Below the pieces are notes generated by a model that made no database searches, was not told the origin of the DNA, and saw only the letters and a list, made by a program, of their open reading frames with translations. The position numbers were made by a program, and so were the translations under genes. Shown piece after piece: positions 42,046 to 49,673 of a stretch of DNA of 64,000 nucleotides. This DNA is from Streptomyces sp. NBC_01260 (GTDB lineage: Bacteria > Actinomycetota > Actinomycetes > Streptomycetales > Streptomycetaceae), in contig NZ_CP108465.1 in NCBI RefSeq assembly GCF_036226405.1, forward strand, positions 62,001 to 126,000, given 5' to 3'. Within the stretch, counting starts at the first letter, position 1; every line of letters begins with the position of its first letter.

Positions 42046-42920
42046 GCAGCATGGACATCCGGCGTATCGGCGGCCGCATAGGAGCCGAGATCACCGGCAT
42101 CGACCTGAGCACCACGATCCCGGAACAGCTGTTCTCCGAGATCGAGCAGGCGTTCCTCGACCACAAGGTGCTGTTCTTTCGCGACCAGGAGATCAGCGAC
42201 GAACAGCAGCTGGCCTTCGCCGGCCGGTTCGGCCCGCTCACCCGGCGCCATCCGATGATGCGGACCGCCGAAGAGAGCCCGCAGGTCCTCGTCGTCGACG
42301 GGGAGGACCAACGGGCCAACCACTGGCACAGCGACATCAGCTTCACCGAGACCCCGTCCCTGGGAACCACGCTGCGCAGTGTGGTGCTGCCGCCGTACGG
42401 CGGAGACACCCTGGTGGCCGGCGGCGCGGCCGGCTACCGAGATCTGCCCGCCGAGTTGCGGGACATCGCCGACCGGCTCTGGGCGGTGCACACCAACCGG
42501 GCGGAACAGCCGCGCCTGGGCACCGGGCGTGGTGAAGAAGTACGCCGGGCCTTCCTCGCCAAGCGGTTCGAGACCGCGCACCCCGTCGTGCGGGTCCATC
42601 CGGTCACGGGCGAACCCTCCCTGTTCCTCGGTGGCTTCGCCCAGCGGCTCGTCGGCATGAGCCTGCGGGAGTCGAGGCCGATCATCGACGTACTGCAGTC
42701 CTACATACTGCGCCCGGAGAACCAGGTCCGCTGGACCTGGCGCCCCGGAGACGTGCTCATCTTCGACAACCGCTGCACGCAGCACTACGGCGTCAACGAC
42801 TACGACGACCATCGCCGGCTGCTGCACCGCGTCTCGGTCACCGGCGACGTGCCCGTCGGCCTGGACGGCAAACAGAGTTACGTGATTCATGCCGGCGACG
42901 GGAACGAGGAGGGACGATAG
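42042..42920 (+). CDS. TauD/TfdA-family Fe(II)/2-oxoglutarate dioxygenase
   Basis: 292-residue non-haem iron oxygenase. The facial triad is intact: His96 and Asp98 in NHWHSDISF and His248 in RCTQHYGVNDY, with the 2-oxoglutarate Arg in RRLLHRVSV. The N-terminus (IRRIGGRIGAEITGIDLS) and LFFRDQEISDEQQLAFAGRFG are textbook TauD. Activity could be hydroxylation, desaturation or epoxidation of an amino acid or small acid; in the dapdiamide pathway a homologue epoxidises a fumaramoyl group. The start overlaps the ligase stop, and the aldolase gene begins 2 bp after its stop. The substrate is probably the free amino acid or amide built by neighbouring enzymes. Confidence 0.93.
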   Translation: MSSMDIRRIGGRIGAEITGIDLSTTIPEQLFSEIEQAFLDHKVLFFRDQEISDEQQLAFAGRFGPLTRRHPMMRTAEESPQVLVVDGEDQRANHWHSDISFTETPSLGTTLRSVVLPPYGGDTLVAGGAAGYRDLPAELRDIADRLWAVHTNRAEQPRLGTGRGEEVRRAFLAKRFETAHPVVRVHPVTGEPSLFLGGFAQRLVGMSLRESRPIIDVLQSYILRPENQVRWTWRPGDVLIFDNRCTQHYGVNDYDDHRRLLHRVSVTGDVPVGLDGKQSYVIHAGDGNEEGR

Positions 42921-42922
42921 AC

Positions 42923-43714
42923 ATGGCGGCAGACATGGCGACCCCGGATTCCTTCGCGCGGCGGCTCCGGGCACGCGAGCGGCTTACCGGTTACTGGATC
43001 TCGTGCGACAACCCGGTCGCGGTCGAACGCATCGCCCGGCTCGGCTACGACTACATCGGCGTCGACGGCCAGCACGGCGTGCTGTCGCAGCCGGGCTGGA
43101 ATGCCGCGATGATGGCGGTGGACGCGGGACAACGCGCGGCGGGTCTGATCCGGGTCCCCTCCGTGGACCCGGTGGCCATCGGCGCCGCTCTGGACACCGG
43201 GGCGCGCGGAGTGATCGTGCCCATGGTCGAAACGCCGGAGCAGGCCGAGACGGCGGTGCGGGCCACCAGGCATTGGCCTGCCGGAACCCGTAGCCTGGCC
43301 GGCCCCGTACGAGCCCAGTTCCGTCTCGGTGACGTTCCGGCGGAGATCGACGAGGGCGTGGTCTGCATCGTCATGATCGAGACGAAAGCCGCCCTGGACA
43401 ACCTCGACAAGATCTGCGCGACGCCGGGCCTGGACGCCGTCTACCTGGGACCGGCCGATCTGTCCGTGGCACTCGGTGGACACTACTTCGGCGATCCCGC
43501 GGTGCAGCCGGCGCTCGTCGAAGCGTCGAAGGCCATCGCCGGCGCCGCACGCGACGCGGGCATCGCGAGCGGCATCCACTGCATGGACGGCGAGAGCGCG
43601 GCCCGGTGGCTGTCGGACGGGTACACCTTCGCCACGATCTCCAGTGACATCACCCATCTCGAACAGGTCGCGGCCATGCACCTGGCGGCGGCCCGCGGGG
43701 CGGAGGACTCATGA
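42923..43714 (+). CDS. HpcH/HpaI-family class II aldolase
   Basis: 263-residue metal-dependent aldolase of the phosphoenolpyruvate/citrate-lyase fold: YWISCDNPVAVERIARLGYDYIGVDGQHG (DxxHG region with the catalytic His), LIRVPSVDPVAIGAALDTGARGVIVPMVET with the substrate Arg, and IVMIETKAALDNLDKI and LDAVYLGPADLSVALG with the metal ligands Glu and Asp. HpaI enzymes join or split 2-oxo acids and aldehydes; SbnG, a relative, makes citrate in siderophore synthesis. A GAGGAGGGACG site precedes ATG 42923, and the stop overlaps the next PLP gene. In a biosynthetic operon a carbon-carbon bond-forming role with pyruvate or oxaloacetate is the best guess. It may supply the unsaturated acid for the PrpF-like isomerase. 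Confidence 0.9.
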   Translation: MAADMATPDSFARRLRARERLTGYWISCDNPVAVERIARLGYDYIGVDGQHGVLSQPGWNAAMMAVDAGQRAAGLIRVPSVDPVAIGAALDTGARGVIVPMVETPEQAETAVRATRHWPAGTRSLAGPVRAQFRLGDVPAEIDEGVVCIVMIETKAALDNLDKICATPGLDAVYLGPADLSVALGGHYFGDPAVQPALVEASKAIAGAARDAGIASGIHCMDGESAARWLSDGYTFATISSDITHLEQVAAMHLAAARGAEDS

Positions 43715-44640
43715 GTCCGGAAGGCCGCATCTACCGGTCCATCGAGGAGCTGGTCGGTGGTACCCCTCTGCTCCAGTACCGGCTGCCGGGTGTTCCGGAG
43801 GACGTACGGACCCTGGCGAAGCTGGAGATGCTGAACCCGCTCGCCAGCGTCAAGGACCGGGCGGTGCTCCACATGTTCCGCGCCGCGCGGGAGTCGGGGC
43901 AGCTGTCCCCGGGCGGCACGGTCATCGAGTGCTCGTCCGGGAGCACCGGCATCTCCCTCGCCGCGCTCAGCCGGCTGTACGGGCATCGCTGCATCATCGT
44001 CCTGCCCGACAACGCCACTGTGGAAAGACAGTTGATCCTGCGCAAGCTGGGCGCCGAGATCGAGAGCGTGCCCCACGGCGACGGACTGCTGGCCGCATGG
44101 GCCTTTGCGGAGCGGCTGCAGAAGTCCCTGCCCGGTTCCTGGCTCCCGCACCAGGACACCAACCCGGCCAATGTGCTGGCGCACTACGAGACGACCGGAC
44201 CGGAGCTGTGGCGGGACACCGCGGGCGAGGTGGACGTGCTGGTATGCGGTGTCGGTACGGGCGGGACGCTGACGGGGATCGCGCGTTTCCTCAAGGAACG
44301 ACGCGATGTCCATGTGGTCGCGGTCGAGCCCGCCAGATCAGCCGTTCTGTCGGGAGGCGAGGCAGGGCCCCACGGCATCCCCGGGATCGGCGCGGGTTAC
44401 GTCTCGCAGATCACGGACCTCGGGCTCATCGATGAGGTGATCGCGGTGTCGGACGATGACGCTGCTGCCGCGGTCGGGGAGATTACCCGGGCCACCGGGC
44501 TCATGGCCGGAATTTCGTCCGGGGCGGCGGCACACGCCGCCCGGGCCGTGGCCCGGCGGCCGCAGTGGTCCGGGGCCACGATCGTCGCGGTGTTCCCTGA
44601 TTCCGGTGAGCGCTATCTGTCGGTCGGGACAGCCCTTTAG
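43711..44640 (+). CDS. Cysteine synthase-like PLP enzyme 2
   Basis: 309-residue CysK-type enzyme, the normal length. It has VGGTPLLQYRLPG, the PLP Lys in NPLASVKDRAVLHM, the Asn-loop variant CSSGSTGISLAALS (Ser in place of Asn in SGNTG), VCGVGTGGTLTGIARFLK, the C-terminal PGIGAGYV, and ISSGAAAHAA. It should use O-acetylserine (or O-phosphoserine) and a nucleophile to give a beta-substituted alanine. The ATG at 43711 overlaps the aldolase stop. Last gene of the rightward operon, followed by a terminator with T-run and convergent with the serine acetyltransferase operon that could supply its O-acetylserine. Housekeeping cysteine synthesis is possible, but the clustering argues for a dedicated role. 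Confidence 0.9.
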   Translation: MSPEGRIYRSIEELVGGTPLLQYRLPGVPEDVRTLAKLEMLNPLASVKDRAVLHMFRAARESGQLSPGGTVIECSSGSTGISLAALSRLYGHRCIIVLPDNATVERQLILRKLGAEIESVPHGDGLLAAWAFAERLQKSLPGSWLPHQDTNPANVLAHYETTGPELWRDTAGEVDVLVCGVGTGGTLTGIARFLKERRDVHVVAVEPARSAVLSGGEAGPHGIPGIGAGYVSQITDLGLIDEVIAVSDDDAAAAVGEITRATGLMAGISSGAAAHAARAVARRPQWSGATIVAVFPDSGERYLSVGTAL

Positions 44641-44663
44641 GAGGTTGCTGGAAACGTTGGGTG

Positions 44664-44700
44664 CTGGCCCCGGTCCGGGTGGATGGGGGCCAGTTTTTTT
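44664..44700 (+). terminator. Intrinsic terminator with T-run
   Basis: Stem arms 44664-44671 and 44686-44693 followed directly by seven T residues (44694-44700), a textbook rho-independent terminator, 24 bp after the PLP enzyme stop and before the convergent ATP-grasp gene. Confidence 0.9.
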
Positions 44701-44724
44701 GTATACGGGAGCTTCTGCTGGGTT

Positions 44725-46032
44725 CTACCGGCTGGTGGGGCTCTGTGCGGGGTGGTGCGGTTGGGCGATGTGCGCGGGTCGGAGTGTGCCGTTGGTGTCG
44801 CGGATGTGGATGTGGACGGTGTTGTGGAGCGTGTGGTCGGCGTGGCGGATGGCGAGTTCGGTGGTGGGGGCTGTCGCGGCGACGAGTCCGAGGCGGTCCC
44901 AGGAGTCTTTGACGGGGCGGACGGTGTCGCCGGGTTTCACCCAGGCCTGTGCCGTGAGGATTCCCGGTTGTGCGCGTGCTTCTTCTATTCCTGTGATGGA
45001 TTCGACGCGGCCGGGGTTGCTGATGAGGAATCTCACGGCGGCGGCGCGCTGTGCCCGGGGCGGGCGGGACATTTCGGGGACAAGTCCGAAGGGCCAGCCG
45101 AGTGCGTATGTTTCGAGGTCGATTCCGTAGGCGCCGCGTACGAGTTCGTTGATGGCGCCGCCGCCGTAGCGGTTGTGTGACTCGATGACTACGGGTCCGT
45201 CTTTTCCGATTCTGAATTCGGTGTGCGCGGGTCCGTCGTGGAGCCCCATGCTGTCGAGAAACGTGCTCACGCTGTGCTGGATGCCGGCGTGGGCGGTGGT
45301 GTCCAACTGGGCGGGCATGGTGTGTGAGAAGGCCGCGAAGCTGTCGGGGGCGAGGTGAGTCTCGGTGATGCCGATGATGACGTGGCGGCCGTTGAAGCCG
45401 AATGTTTCGGCGCTGTACTGGGGTCCTTCGACGTACTGTTCGAGCATGAAGCCCTTGATGGTGAAGGGCATGGTGGTGCGGGCCATGGGGTGCCCGTTCA
45501 GGGTGCGTACGGTGTCCCATGCGGCGTCGGCTGTGTGGGGGTCGATGACCCGGACCACTCCGTAGCTGCCTGTTCCGTTCGTCGGTTTGACGACGAAGGG
45601 GTAACCGTGGCGCTGGGCGAAGGTGTCGAGGTCGCCGCGTTGCGTCAGGGGGGCCGCGGCCGCGCCGGCGGATGCGCCGGTGGCGGCCAGGTGGCGGCGC
45701 ATGGCGAGTTTGTCTCTGAACCTTCTCGCTGTTTCGAGTCCTGTGCCGCCCAGGCCGAAGAGATCGTTGATCAGGCCCGCGCCTTCCAGCCCGGGTTCGG
45801 TCAGGGACAGGGCGACGGTGAATCCCGTTGTTTCGTGTAGCTGGCGGGCAGTCGTTTCCAGTGCGTCGAGGTCCGTGTAGTTCACGGCCCGGACTTCGTC
45901 GGCGAGCTCGCAGGGCGCCTCCGCGAGTTTCTCGGGATGCTGGAGCACGAGGACGTTCAGGCCCAGGCCTTTTGCCTTCTTCACCGTCGAGTCGGTGGCG
46001 CCGACGAGAAGCGCGGTGGTGTCCGCTTGCAC
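44725..46032 (-). CDS. ATP-grasp ligase 3
   Basis: 435-residue ATP-grasp ligase starting MQADTTALLVGATDSTVKKAKGLG. It has RFRDKLAMRRHLAATG (the helix before the grasp), the ATP Lys in PFVVKPTNGTGSYGVVRV, IKGFMLEQYVEGPQYSAETFGFNG, HTEFRIGKDGPVVIESHNRYGGGAI, and a C-terminal domain (GILTAQAWVKPGDTVRPV). The metal motif reads ESHNR, different again from the other two ligases. Closest style is the small-peptide and amino-acid ligases (BacD/DcsG class). Last gene of a leftward operon after the FAD monooxygenase and serine acetyltransferase, 45 bp from the latter. Codon choice looks more A/T-tolerant and C-ending than in neighbouring genes, perhaps a separate acquisition. Substrates unknown. Confidence 0.87.
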   Translation of the reverse strand: MQADTTALLVGATDSTVKKAKGLGLNVLVLQHPEKLAEAPCELADEVRAVNYTDLDALETTARQLHETTGFTVALSLTEPGLEGAGLINDLFGLGGTGLETARRFRDKLAMRRHLAATGASAGAAAAPLTQRGDLDTFAQRHGYPFVVKPTNGTGSYGVVRVIDPHTADAAWDTVRTLNGHPMARTTMPFTIKGFMLEQYVEGPQYSAETFGFNGRHVIIGITETHLAPDSFAAFSHTMPAQLDTTAHAGIQHSVSTFLDSMGLHDGPAHTEFRIGKDGPVVIESHNRYGGGAINELVRGAYGIDLETYALGWPFGLVPEMSRPPRAQRAAAVRFLISNPGRVESITGIEEARAQPGILTAQAWVKPGDTVRPVKDSWDRLGLVAATAPTTELAIRHADHTLHNTVHIHIRDTNGTLRPAHIAQPHHPAQSPTSR

Positions 46033-46077
46033 GCTCTCTCCGTTTCTTCCCCGGTGTGGGTACGGGCGAGGTGGGGG

Positions 46078-46761
46078 TCAGGGTGTGTGTGCGATTCGGG
46101 GTAGTGCGGTGGGTGGTTGCGCAGGTGGACTCGTGGCGGTGACATGGGCGTCGTCGGGAATGTCGGTGAGGACGAGTGCTTGTGCTCCGACGATTACCTG
46201 GTCGCCGATGGTGACCGGGCCCAGGACGGTGGCTCCTGTGCCCAGGACGGTTCCGTTGCCGACTACGGGGTGGCGCCGTTCGCCGGGCGGTCTGCGGTTG
46301 TCCCGCCACCAGCCGACCGCGCCGAGGGTGACTTGGTGGTAGATCGTCACGTCGTCACCCACGACGGCTGTCTCGCCGATGACGACTGCCGCGCCGTGAT
46401 CGATGAAGACTCTGCGACCGAGTGTGGCTCCGGGATGGATTTCTGTGCCGGTGAGTGCTCTGGCGGCCGTCATGAGGGCGCGTGCGGACAGCCGGGCTCC
46501 TCGTTCGTGGAGCAGGTGAGCCACCCGGTGGGTACACAGGGCGGGCAGCGCCGGGTGCAGCAGTGCCTCTGTGAATGTGCGTACCGATGGGTCACGCTCG
46601 ACGACGGTGCGGACGTCTTCGGCCAGGAGCCGGAACAGTCCTGCCGATGCCTGCAGTTTCGGCGGTTCGTGTTCGTCGGTGAGTCTGCTGGCAAGGACGA
46701 GGCCCGTCTGGGTGTCGTCGTGCCGGGACGCGGCCCTGCCCGGCAGGCCTGGCTTGTTCAT
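46078..46761 (-). CDS. Serine O-acetyltransferase (left-handed beta-helix)
   Basis: Makes O-acetylserine from serine and acetyl-CoA. The 227-residue protein has an N-terminal helical part and a hexapeptide beta-helix: GTEIHPGATLGRRVFIDHGAAVVIGETAVVGDD, in which the His-Gly and Glu-Thr residues are the CysE catalytic signature, then VTIYHQVTLGAVGWW and PVVGNGTVLGTGATVLGPVTIGDQVIVGA. The 25-residue start (HDDTQTGLVLASRLTDEHEPP) is extra. The ATG at 46761 is 39 bp after the monooxygenase stop. It provides the substrate for the two cysteine synthase-like enzymes at 38504 and 43711, in the neighbouring convergent operon. This linkage is the best clue to a dedicated beta-substituted alanine. Confidence 0.92.
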   Translation of the reverse strand: MNKPGLPGRAASRHDDTQTGLVLASRLTDEHEPPKLQASAGLFRLLAEDVRTVVERDPSVRTFTEALLHPALPALCTHRVAHLLHERGARLSARALMTAARALTGTEIHPGATLGRRVFIDHGAAVVIGETAVVGDDVTIYHQVTLGAVGWWRDNRRPPGERRHPVVGNGTVLGTGATVLGPVTIGDQVIVGAQALVLTDIPDDAHVTATSPPAQPPTALPRIAHTP

Positions 46762-46800
46762 CGTGCCTCCCAGCGGTGTGCCCGGATTTCGTCGGCGGGA

Positions 46801-48003
46801 CTACGCCGCGAGGGCCGGGGCGGACCAGCGGGTGATCTCATGGAGTGCCACGTCCTTGCGGCCGCGCATCCGCATGGTGGTATTGCGCAGGAGGGACCGG
46901 AGCGGGCCCGATCCCTGGTCCAGCAGGCCTTGTCGGCGTGAGAGCAGTGCTACCCGGGCGGTGCGTTGTACCCGCTGCCTTTCGTAGGCTCGCAGAGCGG
47001 TGGAGAAGTCACCACGACTGCCTTCCACAACATGCGTTCGCAGCGTCGAGGCGAGAACGACGGCGTCTTCGAGCGCCATGTTCGCCGCTTGTCCCAGGGC
47101 CGGGGACATCGGGTGTGCCGCGTCGCCCAGCAGTACTACGCGGCCGTCCACCCACCGTGACACGGGGTCGCGGTCGTGGATGTCCGTGACCGCGACGTCA
47201 GCGGGGTCGCTGTTCGTGATCAGCTGTACGATCGGGGCCGGCCAGTGCCCGATCAGTTCGGCCAGCGCCCGTTGTGCGGCTTCGGAGCCCAGTTGTGGCC
47301 ATGTGCCGGGGGGAGCGGTGATCTTGGCTGTCCAGTAGAGTGCCCCGTCGCCGACTGGGGCGGCGAATATCTGGACGCCGTTGCCGTTCGCCACGAATCC
47401 GTGCGGCCACGGCCAGTTTCCCGGTGTGTGGCTGCGTACCGAGGTGTATCCGCAGTATCGCGGTAGCCCGTCGCCGATCATCCGTTTGCGTACGGACGAC
47501 CAGATTCCGTCCGCGGCGACGAGGAGGTCCGCGGAGTGGATGCTGCCGTCGGACCATTGCAGGGAGACGGGGCCGTTGTCCGTCGTGTAGTCGGACACGA
47601 CGGTGCCCATCTGGATCTCGGCTCCGGAAGCGAGGGCATCGTCGGCCAGTGCGTTCTGCGCGGCCGTGCGCAGGATGGAGATCGACGGTGTCCCATCGGG
47701 CTGGGCCAGGCGTCCGATGTGCTCCCGTGCGAGGACCCGGCCGGAGGAGCTGAGCAGGACGCGTTCCTCGACCGGTCCGATGACATGCCCGGATTCACGC
47801 AGGCGCCGACCGAGCCGGCTGCTCATGGCATCCGCTGCGGCGACACCGTTCGGGTAGAGCATCAGCCCCGAGCCCGCAGGCGCGAAGCGCGGCGCGCGTT
47901 CCACGACCGTCACGTCGAGGCCGCACCGTGCAAGCGCTGTTGCCGCGGCCAACCCGCCGACGCCGCCGCCCACCACGGTCGCGGTAAACCGTTTGGCGGT
48001 CAT
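46801..48003 (-). CDS. FAD-dependent monooxygenase 2
   Basis: 400-residue class A flavin monooxygenase: ATVVGGGVGGLAAATALARCG (FAD fold), SGLMLYPNGVAAADAM, the DG motif LLVAADGIWSSVRKRMIG, GRVVLLGDAAHPMSPALGQAANMALEDA near 290-317, and a C-terminal RRQGLLDQGSGPLRSLLRN. Similar to salicylate- and zeaxanthin-type hydroxylases. First gene of a leftward operon with serine acetyltransferase and ATP-grasp ligase 3, divergent from the crotonyl-CoA reductase gene over 271 bp. The operon partners suggest an amino-acid-derived or N-containing substrate, but position beside the PKS leaves polyketide hydroxylation open. The ATG at 48003 begins just before the FAD motif, as expected. Confidence 0.9.
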   Translation of the reverse strand: MTAKRFTATVVGGGVGGLAAATALARCGLDVTVVERAPRFAPAGSGLMLYPNGVAAADAMSSRLGRRLRESGHVIGPVEERVLLSSSGRVLAREHIGRLAQPDGTPSISILRTAAQNALADDALASGAEIQMGTVVSDYTTDNGPVSLQWSDGSIHSADLLVAADGIWSSVRKRMIGDGLPRYCGYTSVRSHTPGNWPWPHGFVANGNGVQIFAAPVGDGALYWTAKITAPPGTWPQLGSEAAQRALAELIGHWPAPIVQLITNSDPADVAVTDIHDRDPVSRWVDGRVVLLGDAAHPMSPALGQAANMALEDAVVLASTLRTHVVEGSRGDFSTALRAYERQRVQRTARVALLSRRQGLLDQGSGPLRSLLRNTTMRMRGRKDVALHEITRWSAPALAA

Positions 48004-48274
48004 GGCCGCGCCACCCGGCGTGCAGGGTTGTCGATGCTTCCGTCATACATGACGACAAGGATCCGGGCTTCAGGCCCGTGCGGGCATCTCCGATATTGCT
48101 CAGCCTGCTGTGCGTCCGATGCCCTCTTTCCACCGTATCCACCGCTGCTCCACCCGCAGCCCACCCGGTGGCCGCAGGCTGGTTCGGTCACCGCGCGCCT
48201 CATCGGCCAAGGACATACGGCCTTCGCCGGCAAGCAGGATCCGGGAGATCGTCACGAGGAGAAAGAGTAATGGC
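48004..48274. promoter_or_regulatory. Divergent promoter region, monooxygenase operon / PKS operon
   Basis: 271 bp between divergent transcripts; promoters for both the leftward amino-acid operon and the rightward ccr-PKS operon should be here. A GAGGAGAAAGAG site precedes the ccr ATG. No clear operator repeats seen. Confidence 0.55.
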
Positions 48275-49618
48275 ATGGAACTGAGCGAAGCTCTGCACCG
48301 CGGTGCCGGCCCCGAGGAACTGGAGCAGGCCGCTCTGCCCGCCACGTACAAGGCAGCTCATCTCCGGGCCGAGGACGTCGACATGTTCCGCGGCGTCAGC
48401 GACAAGGATGTGCGGAAATCCCTGGTGGTGGGTCAGGTACCCATGCCCGAGATCGCGCCCGACGAGGTGCTGGTCGCGGTGATGGCGAGCGCGGTCAACT
48501 ACAACTCCGTCTGGTCGGCGATGTTCTCGCCCGTACCGACGTTCAACTTCCTCAAGCAGTTCGCCCGGCAGGGCGGCTGGGCCGCGCGCCACGACCTGCC
48601 GCACCACGTCATAGGCTCCGACGGCTCCGGTGTCGTCGTGCGCGTCGGTTCCGGTGTGCGCCGGTGGAAGATCGGCGACGAGGTCGTCATCCACCCCTCC
48701 CATGTGGACGACCAGGAGCACGGAACCCACGACGACGGAATGATGGGCGAGAACCAGCGGGCCTGGGGCTTCGAGACCAACTTCGGTTCCATGGCCGAGT
48801 ACACGGTCGTCCGGGCCAGCCAGCTGATACCCAAGCCCACGCACCTCACGTGGGAAGAGGCCGCGTCGAACACGCTGTGCGCCACCACGGTCTACCGCAT
48901 GCTGGTCGGTAGGCACGGCGCGCGGCTCAAGCAGGGTGACGTCGTCCTGATCTGGGGCGCGGCGGGCGGCCTGGGCGCCTACGCGGTGCAGATGGTGAAG
49001 AACGGTGGCGGCATACCGATCGGCGTGGTCAGCTCCGCGCGCAAGGCCGAAGCCGTACGCGAACTGGGCTGCGACCACGTCATCGACCGTACCGAGATCG
49101 GGCTCGACGGCGACTTCGACGCCGAACCGGACGCGGTGATCAGGGCCGGAAAACGCCTGGGCTCGAAGATCCGGGAACTGGTCGGACGCGACCCGGACAT
49201 CGTGTTCGAGCACACCGGCCGCGCCACCTTCGGCGTCTCGGTGTTCGTCGCGCGGCGCGGGGGAGTGATCATCACCTGCGGCTCCAGCTCCGGCTACCAG
49301 CACACGTACGACAACCGGTATCTGTGGATGAAGCTGAAGACCGTCATCGGCAGCCACGGCGCCAACCTGCAGGAAGCCGTCGAGTGCACCCGGCTGATCG
49401 CGGAAGGCCGCGTCAAACCGGCGCTGTCCGAGGTCTACGGGCTCGACGACGCCGCGGACGCGTGCCGTCGACTCCAGCTGAACGAGCACGTCGGCAAGAT
49501 CGGCATCCTCTGCATGGCCCCGGCGCCGGGCCTCGGCGTGTCGGACCCCGCGCTGCGCGAGCGACTCGGCGGCAACGCGCTGACCCCGGTCCAGCACACG
49601 GCCCCCGTTTCGCGCTGA
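48275..49618 (+). CDS. ccr: Crotonyl-CoA carboxylase/reductase
   Basis: Reductive carboxylation of a 2-enoyl-CoA to an alkylmalonyl-CoA extender, typically ethylmalonyl-CoA. The 447-residue length and sequence are standard: a zinc-less MDR fold with VNYNSVWSAMFSPVPTFNFLK, HVIGSDGSGVVVRVG, VVIHPSHVDDQEHGTHDDGMMGENQRAWGFETNFGSMAEYTVV, cofactor site IWGAAGGLGAYAVQM, IVFEHTGRATFGVSVF and the VKPALSEVYGLDDAADACRRLQ end. The ATG at 48275 is chosen over a longer frame because of the ribosome site and because it gives the family length. 55 bp before the PKS. Odd point: all three complete AT domains in this window look malonyl-specific, so its extender is needed by a module to the right or elsewhere. 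Confidence 0.96.
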   Translation: MELSEALHRGAGPEELEQAALPATYKAAHLRAEDVDMFRGVSDKDVRKSLVVGQVPMPEIAPDEVLVAVMASAVNYNSVWSAMFSPVPTFNFLKQFARQGGWAARHDLPHHVIGSDGSGVVVRVGSGVRRWKIGDEVVIHPSHVDDQEHGTHDDGMMGENQRAWGFETNFGSMAEYTVVRASQLIPKPTHLTWEEAASNTLCATTVYRMLVGRHGARLKQGDVVLIWGAAGGLGAYAVQMVKNGGGIPIGVVSSARKAEAVRELGCDHVIDRTEIGLDGDFDAEPDAVIRAGKRLGSKIRELVGRDPDIVFEHTGRATFGVSVFVARRGGVIITCGSSSGYQHTYDNRYLWMKLKTVIGSHGANLQEAVECTRLIAEGRVKPALSEVYGLDDAADACRRLQLNEHVGKIGILCMAPAPGLGVSDPALRERLGGNALTPVQHTAPVSR

Positions 49619-49673
49619 CGCCTGCCGAGGCACGGGACCAGGACCACGACCGCACCCTTCCCGAAGGATCACG

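Noticed and set aside
43051..43100. Glu to Gln change in the DxEHG region of the HpcH/HpaI aldolase as a sign of inactivity
   Set aside because: DxQHG variants are also common in this family; metal ligands and substrate Arg appear present.
34847..48003. Complete D-cycloserine- or dapdiamide-type cluster
   Set aside because: Some parts match (PLP beta-replacement enzyme, ATP-grasp, Fe/2OG oxygenase, exporter), but the arginase-like, haem and racemase genes of cycloserine and the SbnB-like and NRPS genes of dapdiamide are absent.
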